The notes under the pieces: generated by a model
Told to the model about the DNA's origin: nothing
Seen by the model: only the letters and a program-made list of their open reading frames with translations
The model's database searches: none
Made by a program: the position numbers and the translations under genes
Shown here: positions 1-12,419 of the stretch, in pieces
Position numbering within the stretch: position 1 is the first letter of the stretch
How the letters are laid out: each line of letters opens with the position of its first letter
NCBI RefSeq assembly: GCF_041296385.1
Contig: NW_027184065.1
Location: forward strand, 1 to 64,000
From: Aphelocoma coerulescens
Taxonomy: Eukaryota > Chordata > Aves > Passeriformes > Corvidae
DNA length: 64,000 nucleotides
Reading direction: 5' to 3'

Positions 1-3000
1 AACCCTAACCCTAACCCTAACCCTAACCCTAACCCTAACCCTAACCCTAACCCTAACCCTAACCCTAACCCTAACCCTAACCCTAACCCTAACCCTAACC
101 CTAACCCTAACCCTAACCCTAACCCTAACCCTAACCCTAACCCTAACCCTAACCCTAACCCTAACCCTAACCCTAACCCTAACCCTAACCCTAACCCTAA
201 CCCTAACCCTAACCCTAACCCTAACCCTAACCCTAACCCTAACCCTAACCCTAACCCTAACCCTAACCCTAACCCTAACCCTAACCCTAACCCTAACCCT
301 AACCCTAACCCTAACCCTAACCCTAACCCTAACCCTAACCCTAACCCTAACCCTAACCCTAACCCTAACCCTAACCCTAACCCTAACCCTAACCCTAACC
401 CTAACCCTAACCCTAACCCTAACCCTAACCCTAACCCTAACCCTAACCCTAACCCTAACCCTAACCCTAACCCTAACCCTAACCCTAACCCTAACCCTAA
501 CCCTAACCCTAACCCTAACCCTAACCCTAACCCTAACCCTAACCCTAACCCTAACCCTAACCCTAACCCTAACCCTAACCCTAACCCTAACCCTAACCCT
601 AACCCTAACCCTAACCCTAACCCTAACCCTAACCCTAACCCTAACCCTAACCCTAACCCTAACCCTAACCCTAACCCTAACCCTAACCCTAACCCTAACC
701 CTAACCCTAACCCTAACCCTAACCCTAACCCTAACCCTAACCCTAACCCTAACCCTAACCCTAACCCTAACCCTAACCCTAACCCTAACCCTAACCCTAA
801 CCCTAACCCTAACCCTAACCCTAACCCTAACCCTAACCCTAACCCTAACCCTAACCCTAACCCTAACCCTAACCCTAACCCTAACCCTAACCCTAACCCT
901 AACCCTAACCCTAACCCTAACCCTAACCCTAACCCTAACCCTAACCCTAACCCTAACCCTAACCCTAACCCTAACCCTAACCCTAACCCTAACCCTAACC
1001 CTAACCCTAACCCTAACCCTAACCCTAACCCTAACCCTAACCCTAACCCTAACCCTAACCCTAACCCTAACCCTAACCCTAACCCTAACCCTAACCCTAA
1101 CCCTAACCCTAACCCTAACCCTAACCCTAACCCTAACCCTAACCCTAACCCTAACCCTAACCCTAACCCTAACCCTAACCCTAACCCTAACCCTAACCCT
1201 AACCCTAACCCTAACCCTAACCCTAACCCTAACCCTAACCCTAACCCTAACCCTAACCCTAACCCTAACCCTAACCCTAACCCTAACCCTAACCCTAACC
1301 CTAACCCTAACCCTAACCCTAACCCTAACCCTAACCCTAACCCTAACCCTAACCCTAACCCTAACCCTAACCCTAACCCTAACCCTAACCCTAACCCTAA
1401 CCCTAACCCTAACCCTAACCCTAACCCTAACCCTAACCCTAACCCTAACCCTAACCCTAACCCTAACCCTAACCCTAACCCTAACCCTAACCCTAACCCT
1501 AACCCTAACCCTAACCCTAACCCTAACCCTAACCCTAACCCTAACCCTAACCCTAACCCTAACCCTAACCCTAACCCTAACCCTAACCCTAACCCTAACC
1601 CTAACCCTAACCCTAACCCTAACCCTAACCCTAACCCTAACCCTAACCCTAACCCTAACCCTAACCCTAACCCTAACCCTAACCCTAACCCTAACCCTAA
1701 CCCTAACCCTAACCCTAACCCTAACCCTAACCCTAACCCTAACCCTAACCCTAACCCTAACCCTAACCCTAACCCTAACCCTAACCCTAACCCTAACCCT
1801 AACCCTAACCCTAACCCTAACCCTAACCCTAACCCTAACCCTAACCCTAACCCTAACCCTAACCCTAACCCTAACCCTAACCCTAACCCTAACCCTAACC
1901 CTAACCCTAACCCTAACCCTAACCCTAACCCTAACCCTAACCCTAACCCTAACCCTAACCCTAACCCTAACCCTAACCCTAACCCTAACCCTAACCCTAA
2001 CCCTAACCCTAACCCTAACCCTAACCCTAACCCTAACCCTAACCCTAACCCTAACCCTAACCCTAACCCTAACCCTAACCCTAACCCTAACCCTAACCCT
2101 AACCCTAACCCTAACCCTAACCCTAACCCTAACCCTAACCCTAACCCTAACCCTAACCCTAACCCTAACCCTAACCCTAACCCTAACCCTAACCCTAACC
2201 CTAACCCTAACCCTAACCCTAACCCTAACCCTAACCCTAACCCTAACCCTAACCCTAACCCTAACCCTAACCCTAACCCTAACCCTAACCCTAACCCTAA
2301 CCCTAACCCTAACCCTAACCCTAACCCTAACCCTAACCCTAACCCTAACCCTAACCCTAACCCTAACCCTAACCCTAACCCTAACCCTAACCCTAACCCT
2401 AACCCTAACCCTAACCCTAACCCTAACCCTAACCCTAACCCTAACCCTAACCCTAACCCTAACCCTAACCCTAACCCTAACCCTAACCCTAACCCTAACC
2501 CTAACCCTAACCCTAACCCTAACCCTAACCCTAACCCTAACCCTAACCCTAACCCTAACCCTAACCCTAACCCTAACCCTAACCCTAACCCTAACCCTAA
2601 CCCTAACCCTAACCCTAACCCTAACCCTAACCCTAACCCTAACCCTAACCCTAACCCTAACCCTAACCCTAACCCTAACCCTAACCCTAACCCTAACCCT
2701 AACCCTAACCCTAACCCTAACCCTAACCCTAACCCTAACCCTAACCCTAACCCTAACCCTAACCCTAACCCTAACCCTAACCCTAACCCTAACCCTAACC
2801 CTAACCCTAACCCTAACCCTAACCCTAACCCTAACCCTAACCCTAACCCTAACCCTAACCCTAACCCTAACCCTAACCCTAACCCTAACCCTAACCCTAA
2901 CCCTAACCCTAACCCTAACCCTAACCCTAACCCTAACCCTAACCCTAACCCTAACCCTAACCCTAACCCTAACCCTAACCCTAACCCTAACCCTAACCCT

Positions 3001-4640
3001 AACCCTAACCCTAACCCTAACCCTAACCCTAACCCTAACCCTAACCCTAACCCTAACCCTAACCCTAACCCTAACCCTAACCCTAACCCTAACCCTAACC
3101 CTAACCCTAACCCTAACCCTAACCCTAACCCTAACCCTAACCCTAACCCTAACCCTAACCCTAACCCTAACCCTAACCCTAACCCTAACCCTAACCCTAA
3201 CCCTAACCCTAACCCTAACCCTAACCCTAACCCTAACCCTAACCCTAACCCTAACCCTAACCCTAACCCTAACCCTAACCCTAACCCTAACCCTAACCCT
3301 AACCCTAACCCTAACCCTAACCCTAACCCTAACCCTAACCCTAACCCTAACCCTAACCCTAACCCTAACCCTAACCCTAACCCTAACCCTAACCCTAACC
3401 CTAACCCTAACCCTAACCCTAACCCTAACCCTAACCCTAACCCTAACCCTAACCCTAACCCTAACCCTAACCCTAACCCTAACCCTAACCCTAACCCTAA
3501 CCCTAACCCTAACCCTAACCCTAACCCTAACCCTAACCCTAACCCTAACCCTAACCCTAACCCTAACCCTAACCCTAACCCTAACCCTAACCCTAACCCT
3601 AACCCTAACCCTAACCCTAACCCTAACCCTAACCCTAACCCTAACCCTAACCCTAACCCTAACCCTAACCCTAACCCTAACCCTAACCCTAACCCTAACC
3701 CTAACCCTAACCCTAACCCTAACCCTAACCCTAACCCTAACCCTAACCCTAACCCTAACCCTAACCCTAACCCTAACCCTAACCCTAACCCTAACCCTAA
3801 CCCTAACCCTAACCCTAACCCTAACCCTAACCCTAACCCTAACCCTAACCCTAACCCTAACCCTAACCCTAACCCTAACCCTAACCCTAACCCTAACCCT
3901 AACCCTAACCCTAACCCTAACCCTAACCCTAACCCTAACCCTAACCCTAACCCTAACCCTAACCCTAACCCTAACCCTAACCCTAACCCTAACCCTAACC
4001 CTAACCCTAACCCTAACCCTAACCCTAACCCTAACCCTAACCCTAACCCTAACCCTAACCCTAACCCTAACCCTAACCCTAACCCTAACCCTAACCCTAA
4101 CCCTAACCCTAACCCTAACCCTAACCCTAACCCTAACCCTAACCCTAACCCTAACCCTAACCCTAACCCTAACCCTAACCCTAACCCTAACCCTAACCCT
4201 AACCCTAACCCTAACCCTAACCCTAACCCTAACCCTAACCCTAACCCTAACCCTAACCCTAACCCTAACCCTAACCCTAACCCTAACCCTAACCCTAACC
4301 CTAACCCTAACCCTAACCCTAACCCTAACCCTAACCCTAACCCTAACCCTAACCCTAACCCTAACCCTAACCCTAACCCTAACCCTAACCCTAACCCTAA
4401 CCCTAACCCTAACCCTAACCCTAACCCTAACCCTAACCCTAACCCTAACCCTAACCCTAACCCTAACCCTAACCCTAACCCTAACCCTAACCCTAACCCT
4501 AACCCTAACCCTAACCCTAACCCTAACCCTAACCCTAACCCTAACCCTAACCCTAACCCTAACCCTAACCCTAACCCTAACCCTAACCCTAACCCTAACC
4601 CTAACCCTAACCCTAACCCTAACCCTAACCCTAACCCTAA
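1..4640. repeat. Telomere, perfect CCCTAA array
   Basis: The C-rich strand repeats CCCTAA without a visible error for about 4640 bases (roughly 770 units). C-rich repeats at the left edge mean that TTAGGG runs outward, so this is the true left chromosome end. The motif is the vertebrate telomere repeat bound by shelterin proteins. The first irregular unit (an extra C) lies near 4641. Confidence 0.98.
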
Positions 4641-4923
4641 CCCCTAACCCTAACCCTAACCCTAACCCTAACCCTAACCCTAACCCTAACCCTAACCCTA
4701 ACCCTAACCCTAACCCCAAACCCTAACCCTAACCCTAACCCTAACCCTAACCCTAACCCTAACCCTAACCCCTAACCCTAACCCTAACCCCTAACCCTAA
4801 CCCTAACCCTAACCCTAACCCTAACCCCGGCCCCAACCCCAACCCCAACCCTAACCCTAACCCTAACCCTAACCCTAACCCTAACCCTAACCCTAACCCC
4901 GGCCCTAAACCCTAACCCTGGCC

Positions 4924-4956
<33 letters not shown>

Positions 4957-5035
4957 GGCCCTAAACCCTAACCCTGGCCCTAACCCCTAACCCTGGCCCT
5001 AACCTCTAGCCCCTACCCTGTGACCCTAACCCATG
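4641..5035. repeat. Decayed proximal telomere with variant units
   Basis: CCCTAA units are mixed with CCCCTAA, CCCCAA, CCCCGG and CCCTGG variants. Around 4900-5000 the pattern becomes blocks of CCCTGGCCCTAA. This is the usual proximal zone where telomere repeats are no longer renewed by telomerase and accumulate variants. Confidence 0.93.
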
Positions 5036-5930
5036 GCCCTAACCTGTGACCCCTAGTCCCTAGCCTGTGGCCCTAGCACGTGACCCCTAGCCCCTGCCCT
5101 GTGACCCAAGCACGTGACCCCTAGCCCCTGCCCTGTGACCCCTAGCCCCTACCCTGTGACCCTCGCCTTTGACCCTAGCCTGTGACCCTAGCCCCTGCCC
5201 TGTGACCCAAGCACGTGACCCCTAGCCCCTGCCTTGTGACCCCTAGCCCCTACCCTGTGACCCTCGCCTGTGACCCTAGCCTGTGACCCTAGCCCCTGGC
5301 CTGTGGCCCTGACCCATGACCCCTAGCCCCTAGCCTGTGACCCTAACCTGTGACCCCTAGCCCCTCATCCGTGCCCCCTAGCCCATGCCCCCTAACCTTG
5401 CCTCCTACCCTGCACCCCTATCCCTAGCCTGTGCTCCTCACCTGCGCCTGCACCCCTAGCCCTGCCTCTTGCCCTGCACCTGCACCCCTGGCTTGCACCC
5501 CTGACCTGTGATCCTATGTGCACCTGCACCCCTAGTGTGTGGTCCCCACCTGCACCTGCACCCCTAACCTGTGCTCATTTGCACCTCCACCCCTAACCTG
5601 AGGTCCTTCCCTATGCCTGCACCCCTGGCCCCTGCTCCTCACCTGTGCCTGCACCCCTAACCTGCACCTGCGGCCTGTACTCCTACACTGCACCCCTAAC
5701 CTGTGCTCCTTGCCTGCATGTGCACCCCTGGCCTGTGCCCCTACCCCATGCTCCTCACCTGCACCTGCACTCCTAGTAGGCACCTGCACCCCTAGAGGGC
5801 ACCTGCACCCCTGACCTGTGCTCCTCACCTGCGCCTGCACCCATAGCCTGCACCTGTGCCCCTAACCTGCGCCCCTGGCCTTTACCTGCGCTGCTGCCCT
5901 GCAACCCTAACCCTGCCCTGGATACTGGGC
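5036..5930. repeat. C-rich subtelomeric minisatellite
   Basis: Degenerate tandem units such as CCCTAGCCCCTGCCCTGTGACC (about 5040-5400) pass into CACCTGCACCCCTAGCCTGTGCTC units (about 5400-5900). The CCCTA core shows derivation from telomere repeats. Open frames here, such as one on the minus strand at 5532-5840, only reflect low-complexity sequence. Confidence 0.85.
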
Positions 5931-6530
5931 CATGACCTGTGCCTGGACCCTGACTGGGTGCCTGGGTCCTGACCTGGACCCTACGCCTCAGAAACCCTCA
6001 GGAATGCCCACCTGGAAAGCCCTAAACGTTCACCTCGCAGGTGCGTACGGATCCCTAGAGGTAGGGGGTGGGGTTATGGGAGGGGTGGGGGTGTGGCATG
6101 AGGGGAGGGGCCTGAAACCTGACACCTTGCGCTGTCACCTGACCTCACACCTGACACCTAGCGCTGTCACCTGACACCTGTGACCTGACACCTGGTGCTG
6201 TCACCTGACACCTGTAACCTGACACCAAGACCTGGTGATATCACCTGACCCCTGAAACCTGATTCCTACTTGTGTCACCTGATCCCTGATACCTACTGCT
6301 GACCCCTGACCCTACTGTGGTCATCTGGCCACTGCTACCTGGCTTCTACTCCTCATGGTAGTGTGTGGCACCTAATGTGGCACTAGCCCTTGCCCCTGTC
6401 CCTCTGCCTCCTCCACCCTATGTACTAGTGCCCCCCTTGGCCCCTGACCCTTACCTGCTGGTCTCTGGCCTGTGTGCGTTGTCCCTTGTGTGGTGGGCTC
6501 CTGCTGTGGTCCTGGTGGTGGGGCTCTGGC
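5931..6530. repeat. Subtelomeric degenerate repeats (ACCTGACACCTG type)
   Basis: From about 6115 to 6340 the sequence repeats short units based on CACCTGACACCTG with interspersed GCTGTC. The flanks 5931-6110 and 6340-6530 are C- or T-rich and irregular. No gene is recognised. Confidence 0.7.
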
Positions 6531-6678
6531 ATTGTATTGGTATTGGGGCTATAGGGTTAGGGTCAGGGCTGGGGCTAGGGGGTTAGGGTTAGGGTTTGGG
6601 GTTAGGGTTTGGGGTTAGGGGTCATGGTCAGGGTCAGGGCTAGGGGGCTGGGGGTTAGGGTTTGGGGTTAGGGTTAGG
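6531..6678. repeat. Telomere-like tract in inverted orientation
   Basis: This tract reads GGGTTAGGG, GGGTCAGGG, GGGGCTAGGG and GGGTTTGGGG on the plus strand, opposite to the CCCTAA orientation of the chromosome end. It is degenerate but clearly TTAGGG-derived, about 1.9 kb inside the end of the perfect telomere. Confidence 0.85.
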
Positions 6679-6845
6679 TGGGGAGGGTGCTGGCATGGGC
6701 TCAGCATTTGGGATTATTGCCTCCAGCTGTGGGGAGGGTGATGGCATGGGCTCAGCATTTGCGATTATTACCTGTAGCTGTGGGGAGGGTGCTGGCATGG
6801 GCTCAGCATTCAGGGTGATTGCCTCCAGCTGTGGGGAGGGCTGCT
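6679..6845. repeat. Tandem repeat of about 51 bp, three to four units
   Basis: Units start with TGTGGGGAGGGTGCTGGCAT and continue through GGGCTCAGCATT to CCTCCAGC. Starts are near 6679, 6729, 6780 and 6830, the last one truncated. Confidence 0.85.
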
Positions 6846-7290
6846 ACCTGTGCCTGCTTTTTGGGGGAAAAGGGGTCTGGTTTGGGGTCCTGGTTAAGGT
6901 TAGGTTTAGGGAACAGGGCTTGTGTGTCATACTCCTTGTGTTTGTTTTGTAGTGTGTGGTTTTTGAGCCCTTTCTCTTCATTGCCTGGTCCCCCCCCCGA
7001 GGCTCCTGGCCTTTATTATTTTCTCCTGATTCCCTGGTCCCCCCCCCCCAGGCTCTTGGTCTTTATTATGTTCTCCTGCTGCCTCCCCCTTGGGCTCTTG
7101 GCCTTTATTTTGTCCCCCTGCAGTGTTCCTCCTTGGCTGCCACCCTCTGTGTGTTTTTCTAACCTTTTTTGTGTGGGTGTTGTCCTTCCATGGGGGCTGC
7201 AGTGTTCTCCTGGTGCTGGGAGGTCTGCCTGCTGTCGCTGGGTGGGCTAAAATGGTGGCCTGAGGGGTGCTGTGGGGTGGTGCATAAATG
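6846..7290. repeat. Pyrimidine-rich tandem units and flank
   Basis: Between about 6985 and 7135, three to four units of about 50 bp contain a poly-C run, GGCTCCTGG or GGCTCTTGG, and CCTTTATTATTTTCTCCTG. The remainder is C/T-rich sequence with no gene I can support. Confidence 0.6.
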
Positions 7291-7309
7291 GTGGGAAGGG
7301 GGGGCTTGC

Positions 7310-7730
7310 GGGGGGGGCCGCCCTGAGGGGACCTGCAATGGCGGGAAGGGCTGCCGTGAGGCGGCGGGGGCTGCCCTGAGGGGACCCGCAGGCGGCATGG
7401 GGTGGGGGGTGCCCTGAGGGTGCCCGCAATGGCAGGAAGGGGGGGCCGTGAGGCGGCGCGGGGTGGGGGGGTGCTCTGAGAGGGCCCGTGGGCGGCAAGC
7501 GGCGGGGGATACCCTGAGGAGACCTGCAATGGTGGGAGGGGCTGCCGTGAGGTGGCGGGGGCTGCCCTGAGGGGACCCGCGGGCAGCAAGGGGCGGGGAT
7601 ACCCTGAGGGGACCCGCAATGGCGGGAGGGGCTGCTGTGAGGGGGTGGGGGCTGCCCTGATGGGGCTCGCAGGCAGCACGGGGCGGCGGATACCCTGAGG
7701 GGACCCACAATGGCGGGAGGGGGGAGCGGC
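7310..7730. repeat. GC-rich minisatellite, period about 92 bp
   Basis: The phrase CCCTGAGGGGACCYGCAATGGCGGGA recurs near 7322, 7413, 7513, 7600 and 7692. Each period is made of two related halves (ACCCGCAATGGCGGG and ACCCGCGGGCAGCA). Long proline/arginine-rich minus-strand frames across this tract come from repeated GC-rich sequence without stops. Confidence 0.85.
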
Positions 7731-8400
7731 GGGCAGCGGGGAGGTGGTGTGGGGCGATGTGAGGCGGCGGAGCGGTGCGGGACCGGCGGGGGGGCAGCGG
7801 GGGCTCACCGGGGTCCTGGCGGGTGGCTGCAGGCAGCGGCGGGTGGCGGACCGGTGGGCTCTGGGTGGTGGCAGCTGCAGGATCGCCGCGAGACTGGCGG
7901 GGGGGTGGTGCTGGGGGCGGGAAGCGCCGTGAGGGGAGAGGGGCAGAGCTGGGGTGGAGCGAGGGGCAGGGCTGTGGGTGGAGCCGGGGGCAGGGCTACA
8001 AGGCACGCACGCGAGGGAAGGGGGCGGAGGGACGTGACACGCGCGATGGGGGTGGTGCCGGGGGCCGAGCGGCGTGACGCGCGCAGCAGGGGTAGTGCTG
8101 GGGACGGAGCGGCATGACGCGCAAGGCAGGGGCGGTGCCAGGGGCGGTGCTGCGTTACGCGCGCGGCGGGGGCGGTGCCGGGGGCAGCGCCGGGGGCGGC
8201 GCGGCGTGACGCTCACTGTGGGGGCATAGTGGCGTGACGTGCGTGGGCGGGCGGTGCGGCGTGATGCGCGTGGCGGGGGCGGTGCGGCGTGACGCGCACG
8301 GCGTGGGCGGTGACCAGGGGCGGGACTGCGTGACGCGAGCCAGGGGGTCAGTGACTGGGGATGGGGGGGCGTGACATGGGCCAGGGGGGCGCTGACGCAT
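7731..8400. repeat. CpG-rich degenerate minisatellite
   Basis: Units built around GGCGTGACGCGCGCGGCGGGGGCGGTGCCGGGGGC recur at irregular spacing of about 30-60 bp, clearest from 8020 to 8350. CpG density is very high. The tract ends at an abrupt change to AT-richer sequence near 8410-8490. Confidence 0.8.
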
Positions 8401-11400
8401 GTGTGGGGAGTGGGAGCCTGTGATGAATGGGGGGTAGAGCTTAGGATGAGTGATAGGTGTGGGTGGTGCGTGTGCGTGCCGAAAAACTGGCTATTTAACT
8501 AATTATCCAATTATCTAATTCAATTAGTGCTCCAGATGGGATATATTAGATTTGACAAGGAAATTCAACTCATTTGCTTGACAGAGAATAGTCAAAAACA
8601 CCAGTGAGCAATGGCTCCTGTACCTGAAGGGAGCCTACAAGAAAGATGAGGAGAGACTATAAGAGTGGAGTGACAGTGACCCACAAAGGCCGTGCTGTAC
8701 CCGGGCCCGTCCATGGTCCTGGCACTTTTCCTGCATTTTGATTTTCTGTTCAGAAGTCACTATGTGGCCAAATCTCTGGGTCTGGCTAAACGGTGTTTAG
8801 TGGAGAACTGATGCGATGGTCACTTGGAATTGCCCAGAGCAGGAGCCAACTTGCAACTCTGGTGAAACTCAAGTGACACCAGCTGAGGCACACGCTCCAG
8901 GTAACACACTGTGGGTGTGCCAGGGTCAGGGGCAAATGGTCAGGCCTTACCTTCTCCTGGTTTGAGACTCGGTTTGGCAACAACACAACATTCCAGTGCA
9001 GGATCAGTGCCAAAGGGAAGGGCTGCGCAGATGCCCTGAGCCCCAGTCTCTGCATCAGCAGCAGTGGGTGGGTGGACCTCACCTATTTCCAGATTCAAAT
9101 CCATTTGTTTGTCATTCCTGCTAGTTTCCAGGCTCTGAAAGCTCATTTCAGCTGTTCAGTGACAGCACTAGCTGGTCCGTGGATTTAAGGAAGCAGACAG
9201 TCTTTGGGAAGGTGTGTTGCCATTTGAGACTTGTCCAACAAAAGGGGCACAGGGGGAAAGGAGGAGGACAGGTGTTAGGGACCGAGTCCGGAAAGCTGGC
9301 CGCATAAACGACACGATTAAGCATCCTTCTCCCCTCATTGTTCAACTATGCCAACTTATATCTACTTTTGCAAAGATTCATGCCCAGTCCCTCTAGATGG
9401 CCTATAATCAGAGGGGGAGCCGGGCAGCTGTATACCTTGCCAAAGACTCTCAGGGCTGCCTGCAGTCAGGGGCCTGTTCAGGGGCTTTTCCTCAGCAACC
9501 CTGCATTGTCCAGTCTTCCCAGGGGTATCATATGCCCTTGTTCCATAAGGAATCCCTCTACAGACAGGGAGTTGTCACCGGCCCCGTACTCATGGGCTGC
9601 AGGGGACACCTGCACTGAGGAGGAAATGGGAATGGGAAAGAGGGAAATGCAACCTGATGGGACGCAGCTCTGGCACCACATTTCCTCTTGTTCCTGCTGT
9701 CCTGGAAAGCCCCAAGTAAATCCAGTCCCTCAGACCTTGCATCCCTGAACACCAGGAGAGCTGGTGTTTTACCCCGATCCCAGTGCCCTGCACGGCTGCG
9801 CTGACACGAGCACAGGCTGATCGCTCGGCCCAGCACCATCCTTCATTTTCCTCCCATTGCTCCCCAAGCATCCCCAAACCACCCCATGTCTGTGCCAGGG
9901 CCAGTGCCTGCCCCAAGCCCAACCAGAGGCTGTCACCCAGCCCTGCACCAGCTCCCACCCCTGGGAGAGCTGGGAATGCACTGAGAGCTCGGCTCCCCGG
10001 GCTCCCCAGCATACAAACCAGTCCTCAGACACACAAAAATGCCCAACCTACCCCTCTGGGCACCGCAATTCCATCATCCCCAAGGAACTCGGGCACTTGC
10101 CTCTTCACCTCTGCCCATTTCCAGTAGCCATGGCTAGGACCGGGCTGTCAGAAATAGCATTCCCTAGGCAGTTCATCCCAGCACAGAGAAGAGGAGCCTG
10201 TCACTGACCCACACCATGGGCAGGACAAGGGGGGCCCTAGCTGGCTTTGGCTACTCCAACACCAAAGCTCTTGGTCCCAAAGATGGGGTGAGTTCAGTGG
10301 TTTTTCCTGGATTGAAAGAGAGCAGAAAAAGGAAGTTAATCCCACTGTGGAATCCAAGACTCCTGCATTTCATATTTCTGCTCTGACTGCTCACCGTGGA
10401 GTTTTATCCATGGCAAAAAAAGGAGAATGACACCATATCAAATAAAAAGTGCCCTTTTCCAGCATTTTTATTCCAGGCATTAAAAGGATGCTCGTTTCTC
10501 TTCTAGCATTGTTTCCCTCATTTTAGGAGAACTGTTTTCATCCCAGACCCCACTCGTCAGGTGTTCAATCCTCTGGCACTGGATTTGGACAAAAGAAGGG
10601 ACACACCTGGACTGCGGGAAATCACTGAAAGAAACCCTTCCAAAACCTGACAGAGAAAAACAACAGGAGATGCAGGAAGACACATCCCTCATTTGCAAGT
10701 CTGGAATGCTTTTCTAAAGACTTCTCTGCATCTGGATGCTCTTTGCTCTTGGCTTTCTTTACAGGAATGCTTTTGCTGCTAAACACGTCTCAGACCCTTA
10801 TTTGATCAGGATAAGGTGGGATGGAGATGAGGACTCACACAGGGAATAGCCAGGGAGATGCACGGCCTGGGAATATCAAGGATGGGAAAGAGAAGGAAGA
10901 GGGATTGTTTTTCTTGTTTAGAGACAGCAGTGCTGTGAGCTTGGCGAACACATGGCACCGCAGGGATCCAGGGCAGGAGCGGGATAACTCCGGGATAAGG
11001 GGAATCTGCTCCCACTCCAGGGCTGTGCCAGTGAAGGAGGGGAATTTTTTAGTGCCTTCATTACACACAAAAACCAAACCCAGCACCGCCGAGCTGGCCT
11101 TTTGTGAGCTGCAACACAGAGTGCCCCCTGGCCTTTGGGAGAACACAACCTCACCGAGTCACCGAGCTAGGGGATGATACTTGGGAATGATCCTTGCTGC
11201 CTGCAGGCAAATCAGATGAGGGAGCCACAGGAGCTGTGGGGTTTCCTGCTCTTCCTGCCACTCCATCGGTCCAGACCAGGAGACGTTTCCTGGAACAGAT
11301 CCTCCCTGTAAAGGGAGCTACACCAAAGCTCAAGCCCTCATTTAGAGACCCTTGGAAAAGCAAAGGTGAGAGGGGATTACCTGGAGCCCCAGGGGACCGA

Positions 11401-11930
11401 GGTGAAGGCGATGAAGAAGCAGACAGCAAAGTGCTTCCACTGCTTCTCACTCCAGCAAGGGGAACATCCCTGGAATTTCATGTCCAGCGTCGCTCCCAAA
11501 CCCCACAGGTGAATCCACACGTACTCCAAGACTGATCTCCTTCAAACTTCCAGCAGCACAGACTCACCGGGAGGAACTGCAATCCAAGGACACACATCAG
11601 CAACCATCTTCCCGCTTGCCCCGCTCTCTACATTTTCCCTTTCCAGTGGGATGCAAGTGCCACCCACCAGAGGCAGGAAAACTGCCTTGCAATCCAGTAC
11701 AAAACCAGCCTGGAAAGCCCAGGATGCCCGGAGCCAGCAGCCATTTCTCCTGGAGCTCCTGCTGACAGGCATTTGAAGCCTGCTGTGCCTCACAGCTGCT
11801 TTTCTGCCAAGGGCATTCCCATCTTTTCTTTTTTAGACCAAATAAAGGTTTGCAAAGCTGAGTTTTGTGAGAAGTGATTCATATTTGGATTATTCTTAAC
11901 TTGGAGTTTCCCTTGGCACCAAAATCAGGG
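8401..11930. other. Single-copy interval without a recognised gene
   Basis: Composition returns to ordinary here. Six-frame translations are short, with no frame that looks like a known domain. AATAAA occurs at about 10,441 and 11,839 on the plus strand, but I cannot tie either to a transcript. A run of five Gly-X-Y triplets occurs near 11,365-11,410 and is discussed as a finding. I see no LTR or LINE end. Confidence 0.5.
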
Positions 11931-11939
11931 TCTCACCTC

Positions 11940-12215
11940 TTGCTTGGAGCTTGGCTGAATTCCTCAGCAATGTCAGGGAATGTGGCCATGAAGCTTTGGG
12001 CATATTTCGTTCATCTGCCTTTTTAGGCTTTGTTTCTTTCCCTCAGCCTTCCCACTGGATTGTGGCCTCCGAGGAATACGTAAAATCCCATTTGATTCCT
12101 ATTCTTTTGGACAATTTTTTGTACTGTTCCTGTACAAAACGAGGCCCCCTGTTCAGATGCTTTTCCCCACCGTTCCTCGGATGTTTTATCTACCAGTGCA
12201 TTCCCTGAGTTTGTT
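11940..12215 (-). pseudogene. Possible retroviral integrase fragment
   Basis: The minus strand gives broken text that loosely resembles the part of a gamma-type integrase around and after the second catalytic aspartate: a Gly-Thr-Val-Gln-Lys-Ile-Val stretch, then a region like the Trp/His-Pro-Gln-Ser-Ser segment, with several frame breaks. No LTR is seen beside it. The similarity is weak and judged by eye. It lies at the outer edge of the duplicated block. Confidence 0.25.
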
Positions 12216-12419
12216 GGGCTCTTCCCAGATCTCTGAGCTCCTTCACAAGGCAGGAGATAGATTTGGCCCAGGAACTAAACCCTCCCAAGGAATTGTCTGA
12301 TACCATCTCCGCATTGACAGCTGATCCTAGTGCTCAAAGGATCCCTCTTTCTTCCCTTCAGCCAATTCCAAGGCTCGCTGCCCCCAGCTGGGATCAGTCC
12401 CCAGTCTGATCCCTGCAGT

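Noticed and set aside
5532..5840. Minus-strand frame of 102 residues rich in Gly, Val and Gln
   Set aside because: It is a translation of the C-rich subtelomeric repeat, not a gene.
6978..8216. A 412-residue minus-strand open frame
   Set aside because: It is Pro/Arg/Ala-rich, follows the 92 bp and CpG-rich minisatellites, and overlaps long frames on both strands. Lack of stops comes from GC content.
9338..10207. Several 110-140 residue frames on both strands
   Set aside because: They overlap one another and show no domain, splice pattern or codon signal that I can support.
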